45,418 bases of DNA from Phycisphaerales bacterium (GCA_003597935.1 QZJT01000012.1:1-45418), one strand, 5' to 3'. Positions 31,360 to 40,133 are shown, counted from the first letter of the stretch. Made by a program: numbers and translations. The notes: a model not told the origin generated them from the letters alone.

Positions 31360-33993
31360 TCACACCCGATCGCGGAGTTCCTTCAACTTCGCCAGCGCCT
31401 GCATCGGCGTCACCTGGTCGAGATCCAGTTCGCGAAGCGCGACGATGATCTCCTCACCCGGATCCTTGAACAGTTCCAACTGCGGGTCGTTGCGCGTTTT
31501 CTTTTTTCGCAGCTTCGGGCCGTGCGACTCGCGCTGAAAGCCCTGCTGCAGTTCGGCCAGGATCTCCTCGCTGCGGCGCACGACCGGCCTGGGCACGCCG
31601 GCCAGGCGGGCGACGTGGACGCCGTAGCTCTTGTCGGCCGCGCCCTCGACGATGCGGTGCAGGAAGACGATCGCCGGCTCGCCCCCCCCCGACCCGCCGT
31701 CGTGGACCTCGCGCACGGCCACGTTGAAGTTCCGCACGCCGGCCAGCAACTCCGCCAGTTCCGTCAGCTCGTGATAATGGGTGGCGACCAGCGTGCGGCA
31801 GCCGATTCTGGTGGCAATGTGCTCGGTGATCGCCCACGCCAGCGACAGGCCGTCGAACGTGCTGGTGCCGCGGCCGAGTTCGTCCAGGACCACCAGCGAA
31901 TCGCGGGTGGCGTGGTGCAGGATGTTGGCCGCCTCGGTCATCTCGACCATGAACGTCGATTGACCCCGCATGATCTCGTCCGAAGCGCCCACGCGAGCAA
32001 AGATGCGGTCCACCAGCGAGAACGTCATGGCGGCAGCCGGCACGAACGCGCCGGTCTGGGCCAGCAGCGTCAACGCGGCGACCTGGCGGATGTAGGTGCT
32101 TTTTCCGGCCATGTTCGGACCAGTGATGACCAGCACGCGGTCGTCGCGCTCGCCGAAGACGGCGTCGTTGGGCACGAACGACTCGGCCAGAAGCTCGTCC
32201 AGCACCGGGTGCCGCCCGTCGCGGATGACCAGACCCCCCCCGGCGGCGATCTGGGGCCGCACGCACCGCCGCTGCACCGCCCACTCCGCCAGGCCGGCCG
32301 CGCAATCCACGCGGCCGATCGCCTGGGCCGCCCGCAGCAACGCCTGCGTGTGCTCGGCCACCTTGCGGCGGACCTCCTCGAACAGGTCATACTCGAGCTG
32401 GCACGCCCGCTCTTTGGCGGTCAGCACCTCGTCCTCGAACGCCTTCAACTCGTCAGTGATGTAGCGCTCGGCGTTCTTGACCGTCTGCCTCCGCACGTAG
32501 TGGGCGGGCACTTCGCCCTTGAACGCCCGCGAGACCTCGATGTAGTAGCCGAACACCCGGTTGTACGCGACCTTGAGGCCCGTGATGCCGGTCTCGTCGA
32601 TCTGCCGCTTCTGATAATCCGCCAGCCAGCTCTGGCCGTCGCGGCTGATGGCGTAGAGCCGGTCGAGTTCGGCGTGGTAGCCGTCGGCGATGATGCCGCC
32701 CTCGCGGACGGTCGGGGGCGCGTCGTCGCGGATGGCCGAGCGCAGCAGTTCGGCGATGTCGCTCAGCCCCTCCAGCCCCGCGGCCGCTTCCATCAGGAAC
32801 GCCGCCCGGCTTTCCCGCAGCATCGCGGCCAGCGGCGGCAGGGCGTCGAGCGTGCGGCCCAGCGCCTTGACGTCCCGCGGTGACGCCCGACCCAGCGACA
32901 CACGCGACGCGATCCGCTCGACGTCGGCCATGCCGCGCAGCAAGTCGCGCGCCTGGGACCGGGCGGCGTCGGTCTCGGCGAAATACGCGACCGCATCCTG
33001 CCGGGCGGTGATGGCGCCGGCGTCGCGCAGCGGCAGGGCCAGCCAGTGCCTCAGCATCCTCGCCCCCATCGGATGGACCGTCCGGTCCACCGCGGCCAGC
33101 AGGCTGCCCTCACGCCCCCCCCCGCGGATGGTCCGCGTCACCTCCAGCGCCAGCCAGGTGCTGTGGTCGATGCTCACGCAGGCATCGCTGGTGCGCCGGC
33201 CGATCGAGTGGATGTGCTCCAGCCCGGTCTTCTGCGTTTCCTGCAGGTAGTCGATGGCGCAGCCGGCGGCGCAGAGCGAGGCGTCCATGGCGGCGAAACC
33301 GAACCCCGCCAGCGTGGCCACGCCGAAGTGCTTCAGCAGCGCCTGCTCGGCGTTGTAGTCCGACAGCGAGAACTGCGGCCGGCGGCTGACCGCCGCCTGG
33401 GTCGCCTGTTCGACCTGAGCCGCGATCCTGGCGGCCGGTCCGTCGCGCTGATCGTCGATCAGGAGTTCGGCCGGCGCGAGCCTGACGAGTTCGTCCACCA
33501 GCCCCTCGGGCGCCAGCGTGACCACCTCGAACCGCCCGCTGACCAGTTCCACCGTCGCCAGGCCGGCTTCCTTCCCACGAAGGCACACGGCCGCCAGCAG
33601 ATTGTCTTCCTTTTCGTCGAGCAGCGACGCGTCGGTGAGCGTCCCGGCGGTGACGATCCGGGTCACGTCGCGCTTGACTACGCCTTTGGCCTGGCGGGCG
33701 TCTTCCAGTTGCTCCGAGATGGCGACCTTCCGTCCGGCGCCGACCAGCTTCGCCAGGTATTGCTCCAGCGCGTGATAGGGAATCCCCGCCAGCGGGATCG
33801 GGTTTCGTCCCTTGTCGCGGGTGGTCAGGGCGATGCCCAGCAGCCGCGAGCACTCGACCGCGTCTTCGAAGAACGTCTCGTAGAAGTCGCCCATACGGAA
33901 GAGCAGGATCGCGTCTCCGACGCGCTTTTTCTGCTCCACGTACTGACGCATGGCGGGCGTGAGTCTGGCGGCATCCGCATCCGCCGCGTTCAT
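31360..33993 (-). CDS. mutS: DNA mismatch repair protein MutS
   Basis: 877 residues from ATG 33993, the usual MutS length. LLFRMGDFYETFFEDA has the mismatch-reading Phe-x-Glu. ITGPNMAGKSTYIRQVA is Walker A and LVVLDELGRGTSTFDG is Walker B; THYHELTELAE follows. The frame does not stop upstream of ATG 33993: it continues through a 90-bp repeat array into a RAYT domain (to 35571), so gene finders may call one 1403-residue product. Coding-strand G runs of 9, 8 and 9 occur at 31682-31690, 32234-32241 and 33115-33123. No clear Shine-Dalgarno is seen at 33993. Confidence 0.92.
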   Translation of the reverse strand: MNAADADAARLTPAMRQYVEQKKRVGDAILLFRMGDFYETFFEDAVECSRLLGIALTTRDKGRNPIPLAGIPYHALEQYLAKLVGAGRKVAISEQLEDARQAKGVVKRDVTRIVTAGTLTDASLLDEKEDNLLAAVCLRGKEAGLATVELVSGRFEVVTLAPEGLVDELVRLAPAELLIDDQRDGPAARIAAQVEQATQAAVSRRPQFSLSDYNAEQALLKHFGVATLAGFGFAAMDASLCAAGCAIDYLQETQKTGLEHIHSIGRRTSDACVSIDHSTWLALEVTRTIRGGGREGSLLAAVDRTVHPMGARMLRHWLALPLRDAGAITARQDAVAYFAETDAARSQARDLLRGMADVERIASRVSLGRASPRDVKALGRTLDALPPLAAMLRESRAAFLMEAAAGLEGLSDIAELLRSAIRDDAPPTVREGGIIADGYHAELDRLYAISRDGQSWLADYQKRQIDETGITGLKVAYNRVFGYYIEVSRAFKGEVPAHYVRRQTVKNAERYITDELKAFEDEVLTAKERACQLEYDLFEEVRRKVAEHTQALLRAAQAIGRVDCAAGLAEWAVQRRCVRPQIAAGGGLVIRDGRHPVLDELLAESFVPNDAVFGERDDRVLVITGPNMAGKSTYIRQVAALTLLAQTGAFVPAAAMTFSLVDRIFARVGASDEIMRGQSTFMVEMTEAANILHHATRDSLVVLDELGRGTSTFDGLSLAWAITEHIATRIGCRTLVATHYHELTELAELLAGVRNFNVAVREVHDGGSGGGEPAIVFLHRIVEGAADKSYGVHVARLAGVPRPVVRRSEEILAELQQGFQRESHGPKLRKKKTRNDPQLELFKDPGEEIIVALRELDLDQVTPMQALAKLKELRDRV

Positions 33994-34020
33994 CGCGGGG
34001 TGTGCATTCGCCCCCTGAGC

Positions 34021-34038
34021 CCCGCCTTTCAAGGCGGG
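34021..34038 (-). repeat. REP hairpin CCCGCCTT-TC-AAGGCGGG
   Basis: A perfect 8-bp stem preceded by GAGC, between mutS and the large array. It has the same stem as the copy at 146-163. Confidence 0.85.
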
Positions 34039-34098
34039 AGTTTTTCCCGCGGGACGTTCTGTTGTTGATCCACGCTTCCAATGAGTCACATCTCCCCG

Positions 34099-34758
34099 CG
34101 CGGAACTCCCGGCATGAATGCCGGGGCTCGGGGGGGCGGGTTGCGGTTTGTCTGCGGTCGCTGCGGCGTCCGCACGAGGGTCGCCTTGCGCGGAACTCCC
34201 GGCATGAATGCCGGGGCTCGGGGGAGCGGGTTGCGGATTGTCTGCGGTCGCTGCGGCGTCCGCACGAGGGTCGCCTGGCGCGGAACTCCCGGCATGAATG
34301 CCGGGGCTCGGGGGGGCGGGTTGCGGCTTGTCTGCGGTCGCTGCGCCGTCCGCACGAGGGTCGCCTGGCGCGGAACTCCCGGCATGAATGCCGGGGCTCG
34401 GGGGGGCGGGTTGCGGTTTGTCTGTGGTCGCTGCAGCGTGCGCGCGGGGGTCGCCTGGCGCGGAACTCCCGGCATGAATGGCGGGGCTCGGGGGGGCGGG
34501 TTGCGGCTTGTCTGCGGCCGCTGCGGCGTCCGCACGAAGGTCGCCTGGCGCGGAACTCCCGGCATGAATGCCGGGGCTCGGGGGGGCGGGTTGCGGTTTG
34601 TCTGTGGTCGCTGCAGCGTGCGCGCGGGGGTCGCCTAGCGCAGAACTCCCGGCATGAATGCCGGGGCTCGGGGGAGCGGGTTGTGGTTTGTCTGCGATCG
34701 CTGCGGCGTGCGCGCGAGGGCCGCCTGGCGCGGAACTCCCGGCATGAATGCCGGGGCT
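34099..34758 (-). repeat. 90-bp x 8 tandem REP array
   Basis: CCCGGCAT-GA-ATGCCGGG occurs at 34108, 34198, 34288, 34378, 34468, 34558, 34648 and 34738, exactly 90 bp apart, with seven nearly identical ~72-bp spacers of two alternating flavours (GTCCGCACGAGGGTCGCC or GTGCGCGCGGGGGTCGCC). The fifth stem has one mismatch. In the minus frame shared with RAYT and MutS it encodes a 30-residue repeat beginning PGIHAGSSAPGDPR. It is open in several other frames too. Confidence 0.97.
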
Positions 34759-35571
34759 ATGAGATGCGCCGGTACGGCTGTCAGTACGTGGATGTGCCTG
34801 CTGAAAATTGTTGGGAACGGGGGCGTGAAACCCAAGCGACGCCAGCACGTACTCCTGGTTCCGCACGTAGTCCATCGCGTGTCCAATCGCCCCGGTGTTG
34901 GGCAGGAGCCTCTTCGATCCGCCTGAGGTCCACCAGGACCCCGATGCCTGCTTTCCGAACCGCTGGCCGAGCCGCCGAGCGGACACGCCCTTGAACAGTT
35001 GCAGCAGTCGAGGCCCTTCGATTTCGGGGGACGTGACGACGAGGTGAACGTGGTTCGCCATGACGGCCCCGATCCGGATGTCCAGGTCGTGCGTCTTGGC
35101 GACTTCGCAGAGCGCATCGGCGCACGCCTCAGCTTGGTCCTCCGTCAAGCGAACCGGCGGCCCCTGGAGTTTCCGAGCGGCGGCCGAGCGGCGCCACGGC
35201 AGGTCGGCATCATAAGTCTCGCCCGGTTGGTTGTGGATGATATAGCGGTCCCGGCCCACGGGGACATAGCCCACGAACCCCCGCTCATCTCCCGGCAACC
35301 AGTTGCCGCGCGTCGTCCACGTGAGCAGGTAGGTACCGCCGCGACCCCGTGCGGTCTTCTCACCGTCGCCATCATCAACAGAGTGCTTTTCGGAGCCCCG
35401 CCATTCATGGCGGGCGGTCTTCACGGCGTCGTCGTCGTTGCGATCGCCCGGAGCACATCGCGGAGGTTCACGCGTTACACGCCCGGCTTCCGCCCCGCAT
35501 GAATGCGGGGGCTCTGAGGCGGCGTCCGCCATCGCACGGGGTGGGATATCGTCCAACGGGCTGGTCATCAA
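34759..35571 (-). CDS. REP-associated tyrosine transposase (RAYT), open into mutS
   Basis: A Y1/IS200-like HUH enzyme expected to nick and join single-stranded DNA at REP hairpins. TYLLTWTTRGNWLPGDERGF is the RAYT opening motif, NHVHLVVTSP holds the metal-binding His-x-His (codons near 35044-35052), and HAMDYVRNQEYVL holds the candidate nucleophile Tyr (codon 34867-34869 or 34849-34851). The domain covers roughly 34800-35335. GTG 35424 is a plausible start; ATG 35571 is the longest. Hairpins at 35397 and 35493 are encoded in the N-terminus. No stop follows the domain: the frame enters the 90-bp array and MutS. The listed left boundary is the array edge, not a stop codon. Confidence 0.8.
35397..35414 (-). 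repeat. REP hairpin CCCGCCAT-TC-ATGGCGGG
   Basis: A perfect 8-bp stem preceded by GAGC, at the 5' part of the RAYT frame. Confidence 0.85.
35493..35510 (-). repeat. REP hairpin CCCCGCAT-GA-ATGCGGGG
   Basis: A perfect 8-bp stem followed by GGCTC on the plus strand, ~80 bp upstream of the previous hairpin. Together they bracket the RAYT with the array on the other side. Confidence 0.85.
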
Positions 35572-35586
35572 CTCCCTACCATACTG

Positions 35587-37071
35587 CTAACGCTCCGTCC
35601 GATCCAGCCGCTCGATGCAGCGGAACACCGCGTCGCGGGCGGCGGCCGCCCGCGGGTCGATGCCGATGCCCACCCGGGTGCGGTTGAGGACGTAGGCGAA
35701 GCCCAGCCGCCGCGACGGGTCGGCGAAGCCCAGCGAGCCGCCGGCGCCGGCCGCGCCGTAGGCACTGGAGTCGTCGCTGAACCGGAACGTGGACGTGGAC
35801 TTCATGAAACCCAGCGAATAGAGCGTATCCACCTTCAGCACCACGTCCTTCGCGCCCTTCGGCGGGACCTTCGCCGCAGCCGCCAGTTCCGCCAGCGTAT
35901 CGCGACGAATCCCCAGACTCACGGCGTGGGGACCCAATGCCCGCGGGGACGGATCACCCGGCGGCCGGGCCGGCGCCGATGCCTCACCTGCGTCCAGCAT
36001 GGGCTCCCCGGGTTGCCGGGCAATCCCGCCAGGCGCCGGATAGGCGTGGCCGCCGTTGGCAAAAGCGCCGTACATCGCGGCGATCGCCCGGGCGGTGCCG
36101 ATGCCGTTGGCGGCCGGGAATTCGACCGCGCGGTACTCGGGCGTATCGAAGTCGGCGAGCGAGTTCACGCGCGGGTTCGTCAGCGCCCGCCGGGGGATCG
36201 TGTGCGGCCACAGCATGGACCAGGCGAACTCGGGCGGGACGATGTCCAGGTGTCGGAAGACGTCCCAGATGTCAAACGGGATGACGTTCGCGACGCGCGA
36301 GCGATCGACGCTGTCCGGCAGGCCGACGTGGAACTCAACCTCCAGCGGGCCGGCGAGTTCTTCCCGCACGAATCGTCCGATGCTGCGGTGCTGCGGATCC
36401 ACGCGGCGGATCAGCTCGGCCTCGTACCAGCCCAGGCTCAAGGCGTGGTAGCCGTGCCGGGAACCGGGCGGCCACAGCGGCCGCTGGGCGGCGGCGATCC
36501 GAGCGACCGCGCTGCCGTCCGCGATCTTCCCCCAGTCCAGTCGCTCGTCGATCGCGCACAGGCCCGCCTGGTGGGCGAGCAACTGCCGCACGCTGATCGT
36601 ACCCTTACCGTGGGCGGCGAACTCGGGCCAGTAGCGGGCGACGGGGGCGTCGTAGTCCAGCCAGCCGCGCGAATGGGCCAGCGCCAGGGCCAGTCCGCAG
36701 ATGCCCTTGGTCGCCGAGAACACCATCACCATCGTGTCCGCGGTCCACGCGTCGCCGGTGCTCTGATCGCGCACGCCGCCCCACAGATCGACGACCAGCT
36801 CTCCGCGGTAGTAGGCCGCGCACGCAGCCCCGACCTCGCCACGACGGGCGAAGTTCTCCGCGAATGCCCCGCGCACCTCCTCGAAGCCGGGCGCGACGTA
36901 GCCGTGGACGATCGAGTGGTCGACGCCGCCCGTCCGCGGCGCCGTGCGGCATCCGGCCGCAGCGGACAGCAGCGCCGCCATCGTGCAGGTCACGGCCCAC
37001 CGGGCCGTGACCTGCCGTCCAGCGGCCACGTACGAGGTCCGGTTCGCGTTCCAACGATCCGTCCGGTACAC
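35587..37071 (-). CDS. Beta-lactamase-fold serine hydrolase lipoprotein
   Basis: A 494-codon frame of the class C / EstB-like serine hydrolase family (PF00144 type). The catalytic Ser-x-x-Lys is FSATKG (Ser119, Lys122); the Tyr motif is GYHALS (Tyr208); a GAGGSLGF segment replaces the KTG box. Members are esterases or peptidases more often than beta-lactamases. A lipobox (LLSAAAGC) near residue 41 predicts an envelope lipoprotein. The longest start is GTG 37071; a GTG inside the perfect hairpin at 36985-37015 gives a shorter signal. An Ala/Pro-rich insert lies near 365-385. Confidence 0.85.
   Translation of the reverse strand: MYRTDRWNANRTSYVAAGRQVTARWAVTCTMAALLSAAAGCRTAPRTGGVDHSIVHGYVAPGFEEVRGAFAENFARRGEVGAACAAYYRGELVVDLWGGVRDQSTGDAWTADTMVMVFSATKGICGLALALAHSRGWLDYDAPVARYWPEFAAHGKGTISVRQLLAHQAGLCAIDERLDWGKIADGSAVARIAAAQRPLWPPGSRHGYHALSLGWYEAELIRRVDPQHRSIGRFVREELAGPLEVEFHVGLPDSVDRSRVANVIPFDIWDVFRHLDIVPPEFAWSMLWPHTIPRRALTNPRVNSLADFDTPEYRAVEFPAANGIGTARAIAAMYGAFANGGHAYPAPGGIARQPGEPMLDAGEASAPARPPGDPSPRALGPHAVSLGIRRDTLAELAAAAKVPPKGAKDVVLKVDTLYSLGFMKSTSTFRFSDDSSAYGAAGAGGSLGFADPSRRLGFAYVLNRTRVGIGIDPRAAAARDAVFRCIERLDRTER
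36985..37015 (-). repeat. Perfect 14-bp hairpin at the 5' end of the serine hydrolase gene
   Basis: GCAGGTCACGGCCC (36985-36998) and GGGCCGTGACCTGC (37002-37015) pair perfectly around a 3-base loop. It does not follow the GAGCC-stem-TC plan of the REPs. On the mRNA it covers a possible GTG start. Confidence 0.85.
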
Positions 37072-37191
37072 ACAGTGACTCCACCGAGCGCGACGGGAGC
37101 ACGGCGCCCGTCGCTGTCGTCTTCACAGGACCAAGCGGCGTAGCGTATCTGCCTGCGCCGCGAACGCCATGCCGGGCGGCGCCCGGACCCG

Positions 37192-37209
37192 CCCGGCATG
37201 AATGCCGGG
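37192..37209 (+). repeat. REP hairpin CCCGGCAT-GA-ATGCCGGG
   Basis: A perfect 8-bp stem followed by GGCTCTGG, in the divergent gap before scpB. The same stem is in the 90-bp array. Confidence 0.85.
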
Positions 37210-37250
37210 GCTCTGGTGAGGCGCGGGAGTGCCGCGACGGTCCGGTCCTG

Positions 37251-37279
37251 TCGTCAGACACGACGCCGGCGATTAGAAT
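37251..37279 (+). promoter_or_regulatory. Leaderless-type promoter of scpB
   Basis: TCGTCA (37251-37256), 17 bp, and TAGAAT (37274-37279), then 8 nt to ATG 37288. There is no Shine-Dalgarno, so the mRNA is probably leaderless. Confidence 0.5.
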
Positions 37280-37287
37280 CCGCCGCC

Positions 37288-38196
37288 ATGAGCCGCAAGA
37301 AGGTTATCTCCCAGGAGCCGCAATGGGCCGGACAGGATTCGCTCGGTGAAGAGTTGCTGTCGCCGACCAACTCCGGCGGTCTCGACACCGATGATGGTTG
37401 GGCGACCCCACCCGGCGGTCCGCCTGAAGAGGACTGTGAGGAACACGGATTCTGCGAGGAGCACGAAGATCGCCCTGAGGGTGAACACCGCGAGGAGCAT
37501 GAGGTTTGCGAGGCGCACGAGGTTGGCCGGGAACTCGAGGTCCGCAACGACTGCGAGGAGCAAACACAGCGCGAGGAGCGGGGGGGCGAAGCAACCCTCG
37601 ACGCCGGCGGGAACATCACGGCCGAGTCCGTCATCGAGGCGATCCTCTTCGCCACCGACAAACCCATCCCCGCCCGCCGGCTGGCCCAACTGCTGGGCAT
37701 CGGCGACGGCAACGACGTCCGCCGCCACGTCGCCGCCCTCAACGAGCGGTACGAGCAGACCGGAGCGTCGTTCCGCATCGAGATGATCGCCAAGGGATTC
37801 CAGATGCTGACCCTCCCCGTCTTCGACCGGTGGATCGGCAAGCTGGTCAAGTCGCGCAAGGAGTCCCGCCTGTCGCCGGCCGCGCTGGAGACGCTGGCCG
37901 TGGTCGCCTACAAGCAGCCGGTGATGCGGGCCGAGATTGAGTCGATCCGCGGGGTGGCCGGTGGCGACGTGCTCGCCCGGCTGCGGGAGATGAAACTGGT
38001 GACGATCGTCGGCCGGGCCGAGGAGGTCGGCCGCCCGCTCCTGTACGGCACCACCAACCGCTTCCTGGAAGTCTTCGGGCTGTCGTCCCTGAAGGACCTG
38101 CCGCAGGTGGACGAACTCAAGCCGCCGGAGCCGCTGCTGAAGAAGCCGCGGCTGGTCGAAGAAGTCGCGGACGAGATCTCAGACGCCGACGGCTGA
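37288..38196 (+). CDS. scpB: Segregation and condensation protein B
   Basis: ScpB is the winged-helix partner of ScpA in the SMC condensin complex that compacts and segregates the chromosome. ITAESVIEAILFATDKPIPA opens the first winged helix; SPAALETLAVVAYKQPVMRA and RPLLYGTTNRFLEVFGL belong to the second. The 302-residue product has a ~105-residue N-terminal extension, very Glu/His/Arg-rich with four Cys (EEHGFCEEHEDRPEGEHREE), built from degenerate GCGAGGAGCACGAGG units. ScpA is not adjacent. The next gene starts 6 nt after the stop. Confidence 0.9.
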   Translation: MSRKKVISQEPQWAGQDSLGEELLSPTNSGGLDTDDGWATPPGGPPEEDCEEHGFCEEHEDRPEGEHREEHEVCEAHEVGRELEVRNDCEEQTQREERGGEATLDAGGNITAESVIEAILFATDKPIPARRLAQLLGIGDGNDVRRHVAALNERYEQTGASFRIEMIAKGFQMLTLPVFDRWIGKLVKSRKESRLSPAALETLAVVAYKQPVMRAEIESIRGVAGGDVLARLREMKLVTIVGRAEEVGRPLLYGTTNRFLEVFGLSSLKDLPQVDELKPPEPLLKKPRLVEEVADEISDADG

Positions 38197-38202
38197 ATCC
38201 GG

Positions 38203-39990
38203 ATGCGCGATTCCCATAACTGTGCGCCATCGCGCGCCGGCAGCGAGCCGCGGGCTTCAGCCCGCGCGGAGCCGGCGCCATCGGTGCGGCTACGGATCGC
38301 GCAGCGTCATATAGCCCGGGCAGATTGCCCGCACACACGGCAGGCGGAATCCGCGCAGGGTGATACGACCAAGGCCCGCGGGCCGGCGACCATCGCGCTG
38401 GCGACCATCTTCGCCCTGCTGGGATTGGTCCCGTGGCCGGGGTGCCGGACGCCGCTGGAACGGGCGGCGTGGCTGAACGACGGCAGCGTGCGTGTGCCCG
38501 ACGCGTTTGCCGTGCTCTTTCTCGTCGACGGCATGAGCGCCGACGTCACGGAGCGGCTGCTGAACGAGGGCAGGCTGCCGAACATCGAGCGCATTTTCGT
38601 TCGCGGCGGCGTCGTCGTCCGTAACGCCGTCGCCTCGATGCCGGGCGCGACTTACGCCAACACGGCATCCATCATCACCGGCCTCTTTCCCGGTCACCAC
38701 GGCATCCTCGGCAACCAGTGGTTCGATCCGTCCGATGGCACGTGGGGGGACTATCGACACGCGACGACGTATCTGGACGTCAACGATGATCTGGACGCGA
38801 CCACGATCTTCGATCTGCTCGGCGACGAGCTGACGGTCAACGTACAGGGTCACACGCACCGGGGGGCGACCGTCAACGAGCTTCATCTGGTGCGGTCCGG
38901 CTGGGACTGGGTGCTGAAGCGGTACTCGCAGGTCGACCAGCGGGTTGGCCGGGCAGCGCTGGATATTGCTGAGCACGCCCGTTGGGCCGGCCGCTGGCCG
39001 GCGCTGACCATGCTCTACTTCCCCGGCGTCGACGAGCACGCCCACCGTTTCGGCGCCGCCTCGCCGCAATACCAGCGGGCCATCATGGACGTGGACGAAG
39101 CCGTCGGACGCTTCACGTCCGACCTGCGGCGTCTGGGTCTGCTGGATCGCTGCTATCTCGTCCTCGTGTCCGATCATGGAATGACCACGGCGCAATCTCA
39201 CACAGACGTGGCCGCCTGGCTTCGCCGCTGCCGCGGATGGCGCGTGCGCGACCATCTGCCGGCGCTGGCGCGCTGGTTTGACGGCAGGATGCCGCTGCCC
39301 GGGGACGACGCGGTGTACATCGAGTCCGGCGGGCGCTGCGCCCACCTGCACCTTCGGGGACTGTCGGGATGGCGCCAGCGCGTCAGCACGGAGGTCATCG
39401 ACGCGGCCGTGCGCGGAAGCTGCGGCCGTCCGCCCATGACGAAGCTGCCCGGCGTCCACCTGGTCTGCGCCTGGCACGCAGAAGGCCAGGTAAGCGTGTA
39501 CACGCCCGCCGGCACGGCGTTACTGTCGCGGCGAGAAACGGACTTCGGCGCCGAGTACAGCGCTATCGTGACATCCGGCGACCCGCCGGCCGTGAGCAGC
39601 GCGTTGGGCTTGCCCGCCAGCCTGGCTCAGGGCGAGTGGCTCAGCGGCCGGGAGTGGCTCGCCCGCACGTCCGGCGGAGCGCACCCTGACCTGGTCCCCC
39701 AGATCGTCGAGATGTTCGCCTCGCGCCGGACCGGCGACGTGGTGCTGTTCGCCGATCAGGACGCGATGTTCCACCCCTGCTGGCGCGGCGGCCACGGTTC
39801 GACCTTCCGCGACGACATGCGCGTGCCCCTTTTCTTCAGCGGCCCGGACCTGCAGAAGGGTGTGCAGTTGCCGCTGGCCCGCAGCGTCGATGTCGCCCCG
39901 ACGTTGATGGACCTGCTGGGCCGGTCCGTCGACCCGGACCGCACACGTTTCGATGGCGAGAGTCTCGCACCGTTGCTTCGGCCTGACTGA
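38203..39990 (+). CDS. Alkaline phosphatase superfamily / nucleotide pyrophosphatase-like lipoprotein
   Basis: A type I phosphodiesterase-like enzyme (595 codons). LFLVDGMS gives the first metal Asp, MPGATYANTASIITGLFPGH the Thr nucleophile loop, YFPGVDEHAHRFG and VLVSDHGM further metal ligands, and GGHGSTFRDDMRVPLFF the last His. It probably hydrolyses phosphodiester or phosphate-monoester bonds in the envelope. A lipobox-like LVPWPGC follows IALATIFALLG. ATG 38203 lies 6 nt after scpB, but residues 12-25 are encoded by a REP hairpin, so GTG 38284 may be the real start. AP-superfamily members next to glycosyltransferases sometimes modify surface glycans; this is inference. Confidence 0.82.
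   Translation: MRDSHNCAPSRAGSEPRASARAEPAPSVRLRIAQRHIARADCPHTRQAESAQGDTTKARGPATIALATIFALLGLVPWPGCRTPLERAAWLNDGSVRVPDAFAVLFLVDGMSADVTERLLNEGRLPNIERIFVRGGVVVRNAVASMPGATYANTASIITGLFPGHHGILGNQWFDPSDGTWGDYRHATTYLDVNDDLDATTIFDLLGDELTVNVQGHTHRGATVNELHLVRSGWDWVLKRYSQVDQRVGRAALDIAEHARWAGRWPALTMLYFPGVDEHAHRFGAASPQYQRAIMDVDEAVGRFTSDLRRLGLLDRCYLVLVSDHGMTTAQSHTDVAAWLRRCRGWRVRDHLPALARWFDGRMPLPGDDAVYIESGGRCAHLHLRGLSGWRQRVSTEVIDAAVRGSCGRPPMTKLPGVHLVCAWHAEGQVSVYTPAGTALLSRRETDFGAEYSAIVTSGDPPAVSSALGLPASLAQGEWLSGREWLARTSGGAHPDLVPQIVEMFASRRTGDVVLFADQDAMFHPCWRGGHGSTFRDDMRVPLFFSGPDLQKGVQLPLARSVDVAPTLMDLLGRSVDPDRTRFDGESLAPLLRPD
38250..38265 (+). repeat. REP hairpin GCGGGCT-TC-AGCCCGC
   Basis: A perfect 7-bp stem preceded by GCGAGCC, just after the first possible start of the phosphatase gene. 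Confidence 0.85.
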
Positions 39991-40115
39991 GCCCGGCCGA
40001 CCGTCCATTCAGTCCATCCTCGCCCATCCCGTCCATCCAGCGCTGTTGGGCGCAGGCGCCCGCTTGCCCCGAGGCAAGCGAACCACACCGCGTGCGAGCG
40101 GACGGTCGCGCGGGC

Positions 40116-40124
40116 TGATACGAT
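40116..40124 (+). promoter_or_regulatory. Extended -10 box before the glycosyltransferase gene
   Basis: TGATACGAT (TGn plus TACGAT) ends 9 nt before ATG 40134. There is no good -35, consistent with an extended -10 promoter, and no Shine-Dalgarno. Confidence 0.4.
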
Positions 40125-40133
40125 GCGCCGACG

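Noticed and set aside
34099-34758. CRISPR-like regular repeat array
   Set aside because: The spacers are nearly identical to one another and the whole 90-bp unit repeats; there is no cas gene. It is a tandem repeat.
34002-34994. 330-residue plus-strand repeat protein
   Set aside because: It is the antisense reading of the 90-bp array and the RAYT gene. Several frames are open there because the unit length is a multiple of three and lacks stops.
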